A stretch of DNA of 54,839 nucleotides from Hymenochaete sp. R1 (taxonomy: Eukaryota > Basidiomycota > Agaricomycetes > Hymenochaetales > Hymenochaetaceae), in NCBI GenBank assembly GCA_019400425.1, contig JAFREE010000162.1, forward strand, positions 1 through 54,839, read 5' to 3'. The notes beneath the pieces were generated by a model. The model made no database searches and was not told the origin of the DNA. It saw nothing but the letters and a program-made list of their open reading frames with translations. The position numbers were made by a program, and so were the translations under genes. Of the stretch, positions 41,806 to 54,839 are shown one piece after another. Numbering within the stretch: position 1 is the stretch's first letter; each line of letters opens with the position of its first letter.

Positions 41806-44479
41806 CTGTAATTATTCCTATCGTAATAGGGTCTTTTGATGTTGGGGCATGAAACAAAGCTCGGTTCAACTCTCGTTTGAATAAACTTACCAGTGAGTGT
41901 TCATATTATGGTTGGTGCTATTAGACACGGAGCACTGTACCCCTTCTTCTTTGAATCTGTGGTCTTCATCGTCATCGGACTAGATGTCTTTAACGATCCT
42001 GGTCTTTGATGGCTCGGTAAGATTCTCAGTATCAAACTTACGCACGTCTGCCTGGAACAGTGGTCGGCAGCGCGAACTAGTAGGATTCTACTGGCACACA
42101 CACACTCTTTCCGATTTCTTCTCAACACGAGGAATCTTGTCCTCTTCTACGATGAATGTCATGAAAATGTCCTTATAAACTATCGATAGAGTAATGACGT
42201 CAAGTTCAAGATGAATACGCGCGTAATTCTCATTTAATGCCTGTAAAGTTAGCGAATGGTAACTTGCTGCACTTTCGACTCCTTGTCGGCATTCCAACTT
42301 AATATTCAAATCTCAAAATGAGTTTAAGGTGGGATCTGGGACTCTGGCGGATTTTGAATTTGTTGCTGACAAGGAAATGAGTATGCCAAATTACGGTACC
42401 GGTGTACAGCGTGTTTCTGAGTTTCTCTCTTTTAAACGTCATACATCAATATCCATAAAAAGCTCTGAATCATGCAACTACTAGGAGCAATTCAACGGTC
42501 GGCCGGAAAGTCAAAATACCTATAATCCTTCTGGCATTCAAGTCCTATAGCACACCCGAATATATTTCAATCTGCAGTGCTTGTTACCCTGCCTTTGAGC
42601 CGTTTCGTGGTCGACGGTACATTGTTTTTTTCTTCTCCGACTCCTTGTTGATGGTGAATACCAGATGAGCATAGCAAATGGTATCATCCTGCTAGTAGCA
42701 TGATCCCCAGTCTTGAGTGATTTGAAGTCGTATCATAGTAGCTGTTTTAATAGTCATTGCATGGTCCTCGGGAACGATCCGATTGTAGTCGGCCTTCCTC
42801 CACCGCAACTCACACTGTAATACATGTAAAAAAAACAGAGTGTCTGAGCTGCGGTCATAATGGAAGTCCGGCATCGCGCTCCCATTCCTTTTATCACGGT
42901 ATCAACTCTCCCCCCTGCGTGAGTTCACAGCGCACTGGACTCCCTTACTAACTTCCGCACCCCCACGAGAACCTCGGGGAAATGAGTTTTCTTTCTTGAC
43001 AGTTTCTTCCCTAGTATCTTGTCTTACATCCCCACCCCAACCCACGTGGTGAGGGTGAGTGAGACCCGAGGACGTGGCGATGCCGGCTCCGGAAGTACTT
43101 GTTAAATTTCCTAAGTTTTCGCATCACTATCAGTATCACTGATTTATTGGTCCAACCCACTACCGATGCCGATACCAGTCACAGGCCTGGTATTTGCAAA
43201 GAAAGCGCTGGTTATGACGGATGACGTCGAGCTACGACGGGATTTGAAGTGTGGCACGGTGCCTGCATCGGAAGCGGCGGTGCAGTTGCGGGCAAGAAAC
43301 GTCGGGAGATGCATGGTTCCAAAGATCGGATGGGTCGTGAGGCCGCTCGTCCGCGTTCGCGTTGAAAGGTGAGCGAGCGAGCTGATGCGACACGGCCGGT
43401 GTATGAGCAGAGCACGAGCGCACGCTAAAGATAAGCGTATTACTACTAGTACTCTATGTAGTTTTATGTTTATCGGAGCCATTCAAGATAAAACCAGAAG
43501 TGCGTCTTCCTTTTCACGTAGGCGACTCCCGCTCATGGGAGTCAAGGCGCTGAGACCGAGGTCCATTTAGGGAAAAGGAAGGACGATCCACAAGCCCGAG
43601 TTTTCAAAACTGTGAGTTTCTTGAGCCTTGTTGAGGAAGTGCTTAGGCAACAATGTATGTTCCGAGATGCCACGACGTGGTGCTGTATTCGTATGTTTAG
43701 GCCCGCAAGAACTGGCTTTGCGGCCTTGGCTCATCGAAGTCGACGAGGGGGCGACGGTGTCGCGGGAAAGATCAAGTTTGAGTGATGTAGGATAAAGTCG
43801 AACAGATGTTTCTGATGCAAGAATAAGGAGAAGTGCATGAAGAGACAGAGAGATCAAAGATGAAACGATGAACGGGATGAGGCCAAGTGTATTCGAATAT
43901 ACATTCCCACGAATACACAAATGTTATTGGTTTCTAAATATGGTAATTGCATTAGAGTTAGCATGTCGCATTTTCCTTCGCTCGCTCGCTTTTTCTGTCC
44001 CCTTCCACACTCCTCCTCCGCTTTCCCTCCCTCCATCTCTTCCCCTCTCCCCCTCGCAGTCAACTCTGCATCTACCGGCGCTGCTCCCTGGTGCTGGCTG
44101 AAGCTGTGCTTGGGTTGGTCCAGAACACACTCCCCACACGACTCTCGGGGCTGTGAACAGGAACTTCAATCAGCCAGACACGCCTCGCGCCCCCCACTCG
44201 ACTTCCTCCGTCTCTCTCAAAAACGCCAAAATTGTGCCGTGAAGTCATTAAAAGCGCGTGGCGGCCACGTCGTCGTGTCTCGTGGAATCGTGCTTAAGAA
44301 GAACGCAGGAGAAAGGGAAAAAAGGATTCTTCTTTGAAAGACCAAGCAAGGTACTACTAGCGTAAGCGAGATTCTTCCACTCATCTCGCTTTTTTCTCTC
44401 TCTTCCCCCCCGCTCATTGACGGAGCTCTCCGTTTCCTCATTTGTGCACGTTGATTCTAGTGTCTAAAGCCTTCAAACG
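41806..44479. other. Intergenic, no recognised gene
   Basis: Short frames only. ATG 41908 opens a hydrophobic 33-codon frame (MVGAIRHGALYPFFF...) that recalls a membrane span but has no partner exons that I could find. A 117-codon minus-strand frame at 43567-43920 begins with a hydrophobic stretch and is otherwise featureless. The last 130 nt are strongly pyrimidine-rich, typical of a fungal promoter and 5' UTR for the gene at 44480. Confidence 0.5.
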
Positions 44480-47400
44480 ATGTCAACGGCCGCCACGAGC
44501 TCTTCTCAGCATGCTCCTCTATCGCGCTTTGCCAAGTTCGGGACATTCGGTTTCAAATATTCGCGTTCAAATTCGTCTTCAGGACACCGCGTGCCTGACC
44601 AACTTTACGGCGACACGACCGACGACGAGTGGTACATCCCGTATAACGGACCGTTCGAGCCACCGAAGGAGATAATGCAGACACGGAGAGAGGATCGGGA
44701 TAGCTGGGCGGGATTGGTCACTGACAATGAACCGGAACCACATAGCGATGGGCGCAGTCCGAGCGCCATGGGGTACGGTGGCGCGTCAACTTCTGGTCAT
44801 GGTCATGGGCACGGTCATGTTCACGGACACGGATACAACTCTTCTCAGGACTATGGGAATACGAGAGGGTCTTTACTCGACGACAGAGAACGCGGCCGCG
44901 TCCACTCTCCAATGTCCAAGTACTCCGAGTCGGTGTCGACGTTTGGCGCAGGCAGCAGCGCCGACCGGCGTTCGAATGCTCTGGGTTCTCCGACGGCGAG
45001 CCCCAAGTCTCCGAGGAGAACCATAGGCCCGTCTTTGCTCCATATCGATATAAATGGAGTCGGGATCGGTGCGAGCCCAGTCCCTACGCAACGTCTCGGA
45101 CATGGTTCCGTTTCGGGACATGGGCACCATGGGCATGACCGCGAACACCGTGATCGCCTACCCCCGCTTGCCTCTCCTTCCCTCTCGACGCGCGAATCGC
45201 TCTCGAGCTTTTGGACGTTCGGGCGTGCCGGAAGTAAGAAGAGTCCACCCATGCAGTCTGGGTACATTGGAAGGCCTTCGACAGACAGTCACCAGAGCAG
45301 GCCGAGCGACAACCCTCGACAAACGGGGCCGTCGGAGGGGCTTCAGCAGACGCGAGAACGCTCAGCAACGGTCTCTGGACATCCTTCCGGACCCCGGCCC
45401 CATAGGCCGAGAGCATATACCGCGGCCATGGTTGCGCCTTCTTCAGCATCGCCGGCTATGATTGTTCATCCCAACGTGCCGTCCGTTGTTGAGCCCGAAA
45501 CTGCATCATCCTCTTCCTCATACCAGCGACACCCTTACGCCTCCGCCCTTCCTCCAACAGGTCATCGTCAACATTCAAGGTACATGGAACCCCCTCAGGC
45601 TGCTGCTGACCTTCAAGAACAGCAGCAACAGTATTCTCCGACTCAACCTCCGGACATATCGTCTCTTGCCGTCCCCTTCCTATCTAATTCGAAAAGTATA
45701 AATAGTCTTAAGAAATCCACGCGGAACCTCAAATCTTCAATATCTACGCCCAATCTACGAGGATCGATCTCCTCCCGACGGCACGCGGCGAAGGGTTCTT
45801 CGAGCACGGGCGCACCCAGTACGCCTAGCGCAACAAACACGGGCTCGAAGTGGCTCAGTGCTGAAACGTGGTGTGACGCCCTTCTGTTTCCTCGACCCCG
45901 ATTCAAGATGCGCATCGCGCACGCCATTAGTCCTCCTGGGAGTCCCATCGAGAATCGATTAGGGCCTCCACATTCGGCTCCTCCGCTTTCGCAGAGTCGC
46001 ATGAGGAAACGAAGCATGTTGGGGCTGGATGCGAGAGAAGGACAACAGATTCAGGCTCCATCTGCACCACCTACTGTGCCTGATGTACAACCCAGCTCTA
46101 CGCCAAGGGCCCCTTCTCCTCAAAATCAGCCTGAAGCGGGGCCATCAAAACGGATCGAAAGGCCGCCACGGCCAAGATCATATGCGCAAGATGATCTTGC
46201 CCTGGCATCCCCAGTACCTTCACTTGCCACGTATGTTTCATCTGATGTCATATCGTTCGTTTCAGCTAAATGTCTTTGTTTAAGTGTTCTGAAACAGAAC
46301 GAGCAATTCGATAGGGAACGGATGGAGTGGAAGGCCAGAGCGAAAGGCTCGTTCGGGAATAAACGTTCCAGGTCGCTATCCAAGTCCCGCGTGAGGGGCA
46401 AGCTGAAACAGATCCGTGATGAGACAGAAAGTGAGCTTGCGACTAGCTTCGGCATGATCGCCACTTCTGCATTCACTGGGAACCAGACGCTGAAGCCAAC
46501 TATTCACTTTGCGGCGAAAGCAGCGACAGGGACACGGACGGGGACGGGGACGAACACCCATACGAATACGGCGAGCACTGGATTGAACACTACCTCGACG
46601 CATTCTCGTAATGCGAGCGGTGCGAGCTCGAGTCCTCAGGGTCATGGTCACGGACATGGCCATGCACGGAAGGAGAGCTGGAGCAAGACGGCGATCAGGA
46701 CAGCAAAGACGACCGCAAACGCAACCGGATTCTGCCATTTCAACCAGGATGTGTCACCGGCTGATGAGAAAGTGCTCAATCTGGATGCAGCGATCGAGCG
46801 TGAGAGGGAGCACACAAGGCGGTTGAAAGTCGATCCTCAGGCAGCGATAAGGGCGGCACGTAACACTAACGACATCGAGCTTGGAGATGACGTCGTTATC
46901 ATCTCGCCACAGAAAAATGGCAGTGGTGGTGGTGGTGGTGGTGGTGGTGGTGGTTTGTCTCCTGTTCCGTCCCAGCAGAGCTACGATTCAGCCCATTCGG
47001 GAGTAGGGATCGCCGTGTCGACGCCAACGGCCCTCATCGACAGTTCTTACCAGTTTTCAGGACATCCATTCGCGTCTGGGTCGACGCAGCCGGAAGCTGT
47101 GCCGCGCGCGTCGGACTATGCTGGTCCTCATCCTTCGAGGATGGCTGACCATTCTGGACACGCGTCGCAAGGTACTGAAGTGAATGCAGGGAGCGACGTG
47201 TCAGGTTCGAACCAGCGACCGTCGCATCTCCATCCTTTCGCAGCCTATGAAAGAGGGAGAGGTCGACCTGCGATCCGTGTTCCTACTCAAAGCATCTCAC
47301 CTACGCACAAAATGTTTGCGGACGTCCCGCCTTCTGGGATCCGTGAGATTTACCCTGACGAGTTCCAGTACTCGCCTTACTCGTCTCGGCATCCGGGAAG

Positions 47401-48947
47401 CTCGACCAGGAATAGCGAGGCGTTGGGTGTGGAAGAAGCTCTTAATGTTGCGTTCAGCCAGGGGAGCGCGGATGGACATAGGGATGAAGAGAGGAGGGCG
47501 TACGACCCTGAGAAACCTTCGGACAATGGCGAGAATGAGCTTACAGCACAACTGCAGGACGGGCAGGAGCTTTTACTTCCTCTGGCAATGAAGTCCACGT
47601 CGCAGTATCGCGGCATGTTCCTACCCCAGATTGACGAAGTCTCAACTCGTGAATCCTGGGATGCTTCACCTGATATCGCAGCCAACGAATCGCATTCTAG
47701 GGGAATCTCGTCCTTGACACCCAATTCGACGTTCCGCGCACATAACAGGACATCGCCTGGTATCATCTCGGTCAACTCATCTCCTATGACTTCACCCCGC
47801 CAGTTCAAGCAGTTCGACGACATGGAGGACTATAGCGATATCTTCTATAGGCCTGGTAATATCGGTGGTGGTGGTGGTGGTGGTGGTGGTGGGGGTAGCG
47901 CGTCTAATAGCAATGGGAACTCGGGCCAGCACACGCCTACGCCCGCGAATACGAACGCGAATGAGATGACGAGGCCTGGGTTGAATCACCAGGATAGTGG
48001 GAGCTCGTCGGATCGGCCAGTGCTTTCACGTAGCAACTCTGCGTTGACGAGATTGACGAGGCAGTTGAGTCAGCGGTATGTGCAGGGTTTGGCTGACGGG
48101 CACGTCGGTGAGGTGACTGATAGTGGTGAGCACGAGATCGATGATGCGCATGTCATCGTTTCGCAAGGTTCTTCGCCTCCGGGAACGACCCTGCCGCTCA
48201 GAGGGCCGATGGCAGTGATTGAGAATTCGGAGCCTGTTCCTCTTATCCCAGAGGATGTCGAATCTTCAAGAGCATCTTCTATTTTGGAACGGTACTCAGG
48301 GGAAGATGGCACTGGTATGTCTTTGGTGTTTTTGAATCCTCTCGTACTCATGACATGTTCTTATAGAAATCACATATCGTGTGGGCAACGTTCCGTCCCT
48401 TGCCACACCTCCTGTCCACGAACCCGAACTTCACCGCGTCTCTGCACACGTTTCTTACATCGACTCTGATTTCGACACCACCACAAATCACCCCGAAGAC
48501 GAACGGCGCCCGCCCTCGGCCGACGCTACGAACTTTTTTGAGATCCGAGAGCGCTCAAACCACGTATCGCAGCAGCGTAGCCTCAAACCGCCTGTCTCCA
48601 GACAATCGACACGTGCGAGCTACCTCACGTCAACCTCAAGCTCTTCGCATACGTCTGGGGGTCCTCAGCTCACTGACTTCCCGTCCCCGCCAGGCCAGAG
48701 CGCGATGACGCCTGGGGCTATCATCTCTTCGTATTTCACCGTTTCGCCTGAGCCGAGGGAACGAGGAGAGTCGGCTCTTTTTGCCGGAGCGACATTAAAA
48801 CCTGGCGATAGGGGAACACGAAAAGATGAGAGAGACCAGAGGGACGATGACGAGGATGAGGAAGAGCTCGAACGGCGGAGACAGGATCGCCAGAGTCGGC
48901 GGACGACGTTTGGGCCCATACCGTACGAGTCGGCCAATGAGGATTGA
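44480..48947 (+). CDS. Large low-complexity protein of unknown function
   Basis: Exons 44480-46230, 46285-48314 and 48367-48947; 4362 nt, 1453 residues. The first intron (54 nt) is in phase and stop-free, so a longer form is possible. I recognise no catalytic domain. A more ordered N-terminus (LSRFAKFGTFGFKYSRSNS, then DDEWYIPYNGPFEPP) is followed by a Ser/Pro/His/Gly-rich chain. Visible features: three His-Gly clusters (HGHGHGHVHGHG near residues 109-120 and two later), two poly-Gly runs coded by GGT repeats (about 46923-46953 and 47863-47892), a helical, charged stretch LKQNEQFDRERMEWKARAKG, repeated PSPTR-type phosphorylatable sites, and an acidic-basic C-terminus (DDDEDEEELERRRQDRQSRR). 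The composition suggests a scaffold or regulatory protein, but that is only inference. No signal peptide or membrane span is evident. Confidence 0.75.
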
Positions 48948-49713
48948 AAGTTGTAGATTGAGATCCAGTCTCAGTCGTCGTTGTTTATTCACTTTTTATA
49001 CATACAGGTTTTTTTCTTTTATTATCCATTTACCCCCTTAGGAATTGGGACACCTTCACCTCTTCTCTTTTTTCTTACTTCGTTTTGCTTAATTCTTTCT
49101 CGTGTTCTTCTCTACTCGCGCCTTTGGATCATACCGTACACACATCCACATCCACACTTGCACGATGCTTTCGCACAAACAGCTCAATCATCTCTCTTCT
49201 ATCTCGAACTCTGTCTCTCGCGATGCCAGCCGCCTAATTCATTGATCTGCTTTGGGGCCGAAGCCATACATGTATCACCTTGACCCGCTTGTATAATCCT
49301 TCCACATCAATTCTCTTCCGCCCGCATTTGTTGGTTACGATGCTTTGTTTTCTCTCTTCATTTTATCTTTAGGTGTTGCATAGATTTTACTCTCCTTTTT
49401 TTAAATAGTTCCACTGCGTTCGTCATGGCTAGTCCTTCACGCAATCCTCTCCTTGCTATCGTACCCGCCCTCTCCTTACTCACTCTTCATTTTTATAATC
49501 ATGGCACATTTATGGTTTTTTCCCGTCATTATAGCTTACATATATTGTTATTACAGCCGGCTTTTGTGTACAATGAAGGATGACAAAACGGGGCAGCGGA
49601 GATCGGGAATATACGCGCAGTTAAGAAAGCAAATAAGGAAACATCACAACAGAGCAGTAAGATTCGTGAAGCTAAATAATTATTGATGCAAAAAAAGATA
49701 GAAAACGATGATA
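48948..49713. other. Convergent intergenic region
   Basis: 3' flanks of the large low-complexity gene (plus) and SMC1 (minus). It is T-rich, with no coding pattern recognised. Confidence 0.6.
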
Positions 49714-52700
49714 TCAATCGTCGTATTGAGTTAACTGAAAAGGAGAAGACTTAGTATCGAGATCAGATAAGAATATTTGTCAACCTACGTCTAACGTCAG
49801 AGAACTCGAGCTATTAGCCTCTTGATCCCGATATATTCCAACCAGAGAGTTACCACGTTCGTACAGCGATCCTTTCAAACTGATGACGATGAATTGGAAA
49901 GCATCCGATGCGCGATGACGGATGTAGTTCCCGATCTTTGCAACGTTCGTATTGTCGAGTGCGGCGTCGACCTCGTCGAGGACGAAAAATGGTGCAGGCT
50001 GATAACTGAATTGAAAGAAACGAAAGGTTAATGACGAATGCTTTGGTTCTGGGTATGATATGCAATTTCGAGTTTACCTGTGAATGGAAAATAGGAGAGC
50101 AAGAGCCGCCACAGTTTTCTCTCCTCCAGATAGCTGCTCCATGTCTCTGAAACGCTTCATAGGCGGCATGGCATGGTATTTGACACCACCAGCGTAAGGT
50201 TCCTATTGATCCCGAAAGATGTCAACAACCCCTGCGACATATTTTATTCGTTTTGAAAGTACCTCATTATCTTCCAAAGAAAGGTACGCAACCCCTCCCA
50301 TCGGAGCCGCTTTCCCCTTTGTCAAGTCCTTGTAAATTTGATCGATGCGGTCTGATATGTGCGAGAAGGCTTTGTTGAAAAGATCACAGCTAAGGCGGAA
50401 TCAAAAGATTGAGAAACCTTGGATAGGTGGAGGACGAGGGTTGCTCACCGCCGCTTCCTGATGCTATTAAAGTCATCTCGAGCTTTCTTGGATTCTCGAC
50501 GGGCCCTTTCAGCCTCCTTCTCAGTATCCTCGAGCTTGGACTGTACATCTTCAAGTCTGGCCACAAGTCATCGCGTTAGCCTCTACGGGAACTCAAGAAC
50601 GAGGGAAATAGACAAACTTGGTCATTGCCTTCATATTTGGTGCCATGCGTTCAATCTCCCCGTTGACTTTTGTAATTGATGAGTCGAGTTGAGCGCCTAT
50701 TTCAGAGGACGGATCCTTGCATTTGGTCCACATTAGCTGGTTTGGATATAGGGTACAACTCGATCTACTGACTTCTCGTTCCTCATCATCGAGTAATTCA
50801 AAGTCAACTTCGATACCGTAGTCGTCGACGTGCTTGGGTCTCTGTGTTCCATTCTCATCTTCATCGACATCCATTGCCACTTCATCCCGAAGATTCTGCG
50901 CCAAAGATTATGAAACCTTCTAAACGCAAAACCTGATAAACTGACCTCTTCTATAGGCACGTCCCTAAGACTGCCAGCGATCAAAGGCAGCTTTATTTCT
51001 TCCAGGCGACATTTGCGGTAGATCGAGGATCTCTCAGATGCTAATTTCTCAATCTCATCGCTCTAACGCGAAAATTCATCAGCGAAAGGCTTTTCGACGT
51101 AGCAACTTAACTTACCATGAGTGCAATCTCCTTGAGAGCCTGATCTAAGATCTTCGATGACCTTGCTGTGCTTTTCTTTACAAAGTCAAGATCTTTAGTA
51201 CGTGATTCGAGGACATCGTTCAATTCCTTGACTTCCTCCTGAAGCTCAGCAATGGCCTCTTGAGCCTGATCGATTTCGTCCTGGATCGATTCTTTCTCAG
51301 CAGCGTGCTTTTCCACAGCCAATTGCTCGACTTTAATGGCACTATCAAGTGCCGAAAGTCGTTCTTGCAAAGCTTCGAGTTGCTGTTCCTCAAATTGCAA
51401 CCTTTGGGGAGGTGTTAGGACATTAGTAACAATGGGAGAATGAGATACTGGTAGTGCGTACTGATGCGTGAGCCTGGCGATTTGTACCTCGAAACGCCTG
51501 CGCGCTTCGCTTTCTTCACTCGCAGCTTTGAGTTGACGACTTTCGTATTCTCGAATGTTTGCAACACCAATTTGGGAACAGAAGCTGACGAAGGTGGAAT
51601 CATCCACCTCGTTGACGACCGCAGAAAGAGTTTCCATCTGTTGCTCGAGCTCATCATGGTTCGCCTTTGCCTATTCGCTGTATTAGCAAACAATATATCG
51701 CGCGAAAAAATAATATCTGGTTCGAACCTGTTTCAACTCGGGTAGTTTTTTTCTTAGCTCGCTCCTCACATGTTTGAGTTCATCACGTTTTCCTTTTAGC
51801 TTAGACACCAGTGATGCCTTACAAAACGCATGTCAAGCCTTGCCTAAGTCAGCTTGAAAAAAACATACTAAATCCTCTCTGGCCAGCGTTAAAGCCGATT
51901 CCAACCTCGTTATTTCAGCTACTAGGTTTTCGTCGGCGTTATTCCTGGGTTTCGTCTTGTTTAACTCCCTCAACTGAGATAGCAGCGAGTCCCTGACTCT
52001 AGATAATCCTGTATTGATCATCAGCGACCACGAGTGTCGGCTGAAAGGGAAAAAGCAGACCTTGTATATCTTTTTCTTCCCATTTCTTGCCGTCTCCGTG
52101 CGAACTCCGGCCACCAGTAATCAGGCCGCTTTTATGAATTATGGTTCCCTCCAGAGTCACAGCTAAAAATTGGGTTGAAATAAGCTAAGCTGACTATAAG
52201 ACAAAGCACACACCCTTGACTTCTTGTCCTTTTTCGTAGCACACATACCGTGCAACATCCATAGAATCACAGATGAGCGCATTACCGCAGGCATGGTGCA
52301 TCGCACGTTCAACTGCGGGCTCAAATTGGATAACATCTACAGCAAGTCGTGCACCTCTTGCAAAACTACGGTATTTGTCGTTAATCGGCTTGACTTGGAT
52401 AGTGTCCAGAGGAATGAATGTCGCTTGTCCAGCACGTTGATTACGCATATACTAGACAAGAGTATTAAGAGTCAGACTTAAACTTGCCAAACGTTCAACA
52501 CACCTCAATGCACTCAATAGCGGTCTTCTCTTCATCAACGACCACAGCATCGATATTACGCCCGAGGATAACGGACACAGCGGTCTCGTATTTCCTCATA
52601 GTCGGCTTGCATAAGTCGACAACTCTCCCACGAACACCTACAAATACTCACTTACGTTAGAACCTAAAAAAAATTAATGTCGAATGTATTTTTACCAGGA

Positions 52701-54555
52701 AATATCCTTTGTAAGTTTGTCAGAGTTTCCTTCAAACGGGCATCCCTCTCGGACTCCTTCTTGTCGACTCCCGCCTGCAAGAGTTTCTCATGACATTCCG
52801 AAAGCTTCTCGTTAAGTTCCCTCTCAAGCTGTCTGAGCAGATGGTCAGGAGAAAAGACCAATCTTCTTAAAAATAGGCTTACGAGACGCGAGCAAACTCG
52901 GATTGTTGATTGTTCAATTCTTGCTTTGTCTTCGTCAGGTCACTTTGCAAAGTCGAAACTTTGCGGTCCATCTAAGCATTGTAAGAGTGGTTACATTCGT
53001 AGAACGTAAGAAAAAAGGAACCTCTTTCTTCCTCTCTTCGGCATCCACGAGCTCCGATTCCAATTTACTCCTCGACTCCTCGAAACCAGAATACGTCTCT
53101 TGAACCGTTGCCAGTGTCCGAGCACTAATTTTCTCGTCCCGGCGCAACGACTGTAGTTTTTGTCTTTCTTCTACGGCTTGTGTGTTCGCTTGCGCCCTTA
53201 AATGAGAGTATTGCTGCAGACTTTCTTCGGTGAGGAACATATTCTTTTGAGATGCTCTCCGAGCAGCCTCTAAAATTGTTGTGAGAATGTTTACAACGCT
53301 TCACCACGAAACCATTCAACAGACCTCGAGCATCTTCTGCTACTTTTTGTTCAGCCGCAAGATCTTTCTGAAGATGGGACATGAGATCTTCTTTCTTCTT
53401 TGCATCTCTAGCTGCCGCATCTCGAGTTGCTTCGTGGTTCCGCAGCTTTCTCTGAGCGTGAAGAATCTTGCTCTCTGTTGCGACCAAGTCAGGTTTCTAA
53501 AACGATAAACAGTGGCATGAGTCTGAATAAGAAGCGTGGAGAGCAAGACTCGGACTTACGCGTGTCTCTAAGGCCTTCTCTGCTTTCTTGACCTTTTTCT
53601 CCGCCGCTGAGACCTCCGAACGCACCTTTGCCTGCTTTGCGCGGGCCTCTTCGAGTGCTTTATCGTGTGAGGCTTGCTCACTACGCAATTTCAACAATGA
53701 CTTGTTTTTGTCAGTAATGGTGCTTGCATTCTTCTCAATTTGATCTTCGATATGGAAAAGCTTCCACAGGAACCGCTTCAAGATGAACATGTTGCGCTGC
53801 TCGACGAGTTCTTCAAAACGCTCAGCTTCCGTCATCTGCTCCTTGAACACTTTGATCTCTCCAGCAAAACCTCGTTTCTTGTTGAAGCTTTCTGTCGCGT
53901 TTTCAGCCGCGCGATCGACAGCAGCTTTTGCCTTCTCATAATCTGACGCTAATTCCAGGGACCCGCTTATCTGTTCAACAAGGCGCGTGAGGTCCTTTGG
54001 AGATTGAGACGCGATGTGCTCGACATCACCCTGAAAGACGAGAAAGTTTTTGGCTTTTGTGAGAATATTGTGTTTCGCGAGGGACGCGTTGTAAGCTTGA
54101 GCTGAGACAACTTGCTTGTTGGTGCGGTACTCGCTTGAGCCTGTCGTAGTAATACTTTTGGTCGGGTAGATTGACTCGTCAAGTGTCATTGATGAAAAAT
54201 CAGAGGCTTACGTTCGCTGATAACGCCATTCAGTACCTTCGGGGTCTTCGTATACCGCTAGTACCCACGCTCGTTTCGCGTCTCCTTCCCCTTCCTCATC
54301 CTCCTCTCCATCGATAGCCATGCTCGCATCTGCTTCTCCTCTTTCAAGCCTCCTCCCTCTATAGACAAGGTCTCTCAGCTGACTACTCCGCAGCTGTGCG
54401 CTCTTGATCCCCAAAACGAACGAAATGGCGTCCATGAGGTTCGACTTTCCGGCGCCATTGGGCCCGATGATAGACGTAAAGGGTTTGAAAGGCCCAATGA
54501 CATGGTGACCCCGATAGGATTTGAAGTCTTGTAGTTCTATGCGAATGAGCGGCAT
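49714..54555 (-). CDS. SMC1: Cohesin subunit SMC1
   Basis: The ATPase arm of cohesin, which holds sister chromatids together in the nucleus. 21 exons: 54555-54212, 54154-53560, 53496-53325, 53269-53022, 52971-52883, 52832-52696, 52637-52504, 52451-52214, 52162-52061, 52008-51869, 51817-51728, 51670-51462, 51401-51116, 51062-50946, 50895-50773, 50736-50618, 50556-50449, 50389-50263, 50202-50078, 50005-49789, 49734-49714; 3741 nt, 1246 residues, normal for SMC1. Walker [10 protein letters not shown] at 31-39; long coiled coils; hinge at about 525-690 with GLITGG; ABC signature [19 protein letters not shown] near 1150; Walker B and D-loop [15 protein letters not shown] near 1174. [12 protein letters not shown] and the C-terminal TLDLTQYDD are SMC1-specific. 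An acidic insert (residues 85-105, [11 protein letters not shown]) interrupts the N-lobe. The predicted intron 50737-50772 is only 36 nt and in phase, so it may instead be coding. Confidence 0.95.
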
Positions 54556-54839
54556 GGTCGAACGAGGGATAGTCGGCCAAATCCTTGCTAACTCTTGACT
54601 TCAAGGCGTATAGACGAAAAGCCACAAGTAAGCTGTCATTCCGGCGCGATAGCGTCACATATCTGTGATGTCACGCGACTGCTTTGTTTCCCTTGTCACG
54701 CTCTGCTTCCGATTTTCCATCATTGATCGATGATCTCATCTTTGTTCTCATTCGACGTCCTATTACGATGACGGACATAGTCCGGAGATCGTCCGTCTAA
54801 AGGGTGGAGTATGAGGAGGGGGGGCAAAATCCGTCCCAA
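54556..54839. promoter_or_regulatory. SMC1 upstream region
   Basis: The 284 nt upstream of the SMC1 start to the window edge. It must contain its 5' UTR and part of its promoter; no TATA box is evident. Confidence 0.5.

Noticed and set aside
41908..42009. Hydrophobic mini-frame resembling a membrane span of another 7-TM gene
   Set aside because: Only one candidate exon, with no neighbours in phase; too short to support a gene or pseudogene.
43567..43920. 117-codon minus-strand frame with a hydrophobic N-terminus
   Set aside because: No recognisable family or supporting splice structure; it lies in the upstream region of the gene at 44480.

Overview
The window is nuclear DNA of a filamentous fungus, most likely an agaricomycete (mushroom-forming basidiomycete). 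The genes are cut by many introns of about 50-65 nt with GTRNGT donors and CTNAY-like branch points. Several protein families are typical of Agaricomycetes (a DUF6699-like protein, a DUF6533-type 7-TM protein, an S41-like secreted protein). A Tad-like LINE sits beside an LTR retrotransposon. I saw no tRNA, rRNA or CRISPR array.

Layout. 1-1707: the 3' end of an LTR retrotransposon (an unknown ORF, a polypurine tract, and one 459-bp LTR). 1708-6816: a LINE on the minus strand with intact ORF1 and an ORF2 (endonuclease, reverse transcriptase, RNase H) that is cut off exactly at the LTR edge, so the LTR element appears to have jumped into the LINE. 8426-10171: DUF6699-like protein. 10851-14777: a 2-oxoadipate/2-oxoglutarate dehydrogenase E1 of the DHTKD1 type in about 19 exons. 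15029-15958 (minus): p24/Erv25-like ER-Golgi cargo adaptor. 16609-18240 (minus): galactonate-dehydratase-like enolase-superfamily enzyme. 18.3-27.9 kb: a long stretch with no gene I can recognise, rich in microsatellites and holding one 232-bp foldback MITE-like element. 27928-29773: zinc alcohol/sorbitol dehydrogenase with large low-complexity inserts. 29.8-33.3 kb: gene-free low-complexity DNA. 33371-37937 (minus): secreted S41-like peptidase. 38829-39420 (minus): small basic protein of unknown function. 39938-41805: 7-TM protein. 44480-48947: a 1453-aa low-complexity protein. 49714-54555 (minus): cohesin subunit SMC1 in 21 exons.

The genes do not form an obvious pathway cluster. They are a mix of housekeeping genes (SMC1, DHTKD1, p24), sugar/sugar-acid metabolism (galactonate dehydratase, sorbitol dehydrogenase) and lineage-specific genes. 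The most unusual signal is exon structure. To keep conserved motifs in frame, the 7-TM gene needs a 2-nt exon plus 15- and 20-nt exons, the DHTKD1 gene needs a 6-nt exon, and the S41 gene needs 15-, 16- and 20-nt exons. Exon coordinates were derived by hand from splice signals, reading phase and remembered family motifs; no alignment was run.
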